NCBI GenBank assembly: GCA_031259645.1
Contig: JAIRLC010000103.1
Span: 1-6,613, forward strand
Length of the DNA: 6,613 nucleotides
Direction of reading: 5' to 3'
Source: Prevotellaceae bacterium
GTDB taxonomy: Bacteria; Bacteroidota; Bacteroidia; Bacteroidales; UBA932
The position numbers and the translations under genes were made by a program. Under the pieces are notes generated by a model, which saw nothing but the letters and a program-made list of their open reading frames with translations, was not told the origin of the DNA and searched no databases. Numbering within the stretch: the first letter of the stretch is position 1; each line of letters opens with the position of its first letter. Positions 6,055-6,613 of this stretch are shown piece after piece.

Positions 6055-6613
6055 ATGTCCGGATTTATCTTTCCAAACCGTTTTTTTATTCTGTTGTGCG
6101 GATGCGCTTGTTTATTTTTCTCCTGCAGCCGGGGCGACTTGCCGCAACAGTTGGCCGCTTGTGCGGAGGCCATTACCCAAATTGAATTTTCACAGGGCGG
6201 CGACACCGCTACCTTGACCGGAATTGACGGGAAGTGGGTGGTCAATCGCGGCCGGGCTGCCAAGATAGAACACTTGTCCAATTGGTGGCATGTGGCGCTG
6301 AATTGGCGGTTGCGCCCTATGGCGCTTGATGAAACCATAAAACAGAAAATAACCACTCAGATTGTCCGGGAAGGGCTACATACCGCTGTATTTACCGAAC
6401 GCCATGATCATCCTTGGCTCACATTTTATATAAGCAATATAGAATATACAGGTACGGTGGTGTATTATGGCGGACAATTATTTTTGGCAGACATACCCTA
6501 TACCGGTTATGCGGTTATGGATGTGTTTAACGCCACGCCCGGATACTGGAAAGACGCCACAGTGTTTTCCTGTTTGCCGTTTGATTTGGATACGGTGACG
6601 GTGGAACACCTGC
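6055..6613 (+). CDS. Putative lipoprotein, perhaps DUF4340-like (3' end outside window)
   Basis: Starting at the ATG directly after the rny stop codon (TAA then ATG, no gap), the frame stays open to the window edge for 186 residues. The N-terminus, MSGFIFPNRFFILLCGCACL then FFSC, is a lipoprotein signal. C24 (FFSC, followed by SRGD) is the likely lipidated cysteine, though C17 (LCGC) is also possible. The mature part has DGKWVVN near residue 59, a helix-like stretch with LSNWWHVALNWRLRP, and a beta-rich region with LTFYISNIEYTGTVVYYGG, GYAVMDVFNATPGYWKD and ATVF. The order GKWVVN, then an LxxAL-WRLR helix, then a TFYI / G-V-Y / GY---F / YWKD-TVF pattern recalls DUF4340-type cell-envelope proteins of Bacteroidota, an uncertain resemblance from memory. 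Its zero spacing suggests translational coupling to rny. Function is unknown. Confidence 0.8.
   Translation, partial: MSGFIFPNRFFILLCGCACLFFSCSRGDLPQQLAACAEAITQIEFSQGGDTATLTGIDGKWVVNRGRAAKIEHLSNWWHVALNWRLRPMALDETIKQKITTQIVREGLHTAVFTERHDHPWLTFYISNIEYTGTVVYYGGQLFLADIPYTGYAVMDVFNATPGYWKDATVFSCLPFDLDTVTVEHL

Overview
The window reads as a piece of a Bacteroidota (probably Bacteroidales) chromosome. The evidence is TTTG / TAnnTTTG-type promoters, A-rich rather than Shine-Dalgarno leader sequences, a PcrA/UvrD C-terminus and serine acetyltransferase of the type common in that phylum, and a ZapA - RNase Y gene order. Most of it is housekeeping. No phage, CRISPR, tRNA, rRNA or intact insertion sequence is visible.

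Left part (1-2660). The window opens inside the last codons of a UvrD/PcrA-type helicase (1-270). After a 76-bp gap with a recognisable promoter comes a complete exported GH36 alpha-galactosidase (347-2530) with all catalytic motifs. It is followed by a 130-bp convergent junction built of a heptanucleotide repeat (TGRTTAG) in two inverted arms around a 64-nt AT-rich loop. The same repeat sits at the stop codon of the helicase gene.

Middle part (2662-3652). A serine acetyltransferase gene (cysE) lies on the minus strand, with the conserved catalytic residues and a C-terminal Gly-Ile tail. A 94-bp divergent spacer separates it from the next operon and contains a nearly ideal Bacteroidota promoter directed rightwards.

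Right part (3653-6613). This plus-strand block holds a small coiled-coil protein, ZapA, a noncoding stretch, RNase Y (rny), and the start of a lipoprotein gene that abuts rny with no intergenic base. The noncoding stretch (about 4273-4474) folds by hand into a long rod: a closing arm of about 33 nt per side, an 18 x 13 nt central bubble, a further helix and a UUCG-capped hairpin, ending in seven Ts. Its size, shape and position directly after zapA match 6S RNA (ssrS), the RNA polymerase-binding regulator, and this is the most interesting element in the window.

The coiled-coil protein and ZapA probably act together at the division ring. 6S RNA acts on RNA polymerase, and RNase Y on RNA turnover at the membrane. 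The galactosidase and cysE are stand-alone metabolic genes. I saw no clear sign of an undescribed defence or mobile system. The features most worth checking are the 6S RNA candidate and the stop-codon-associated heptad repeat.
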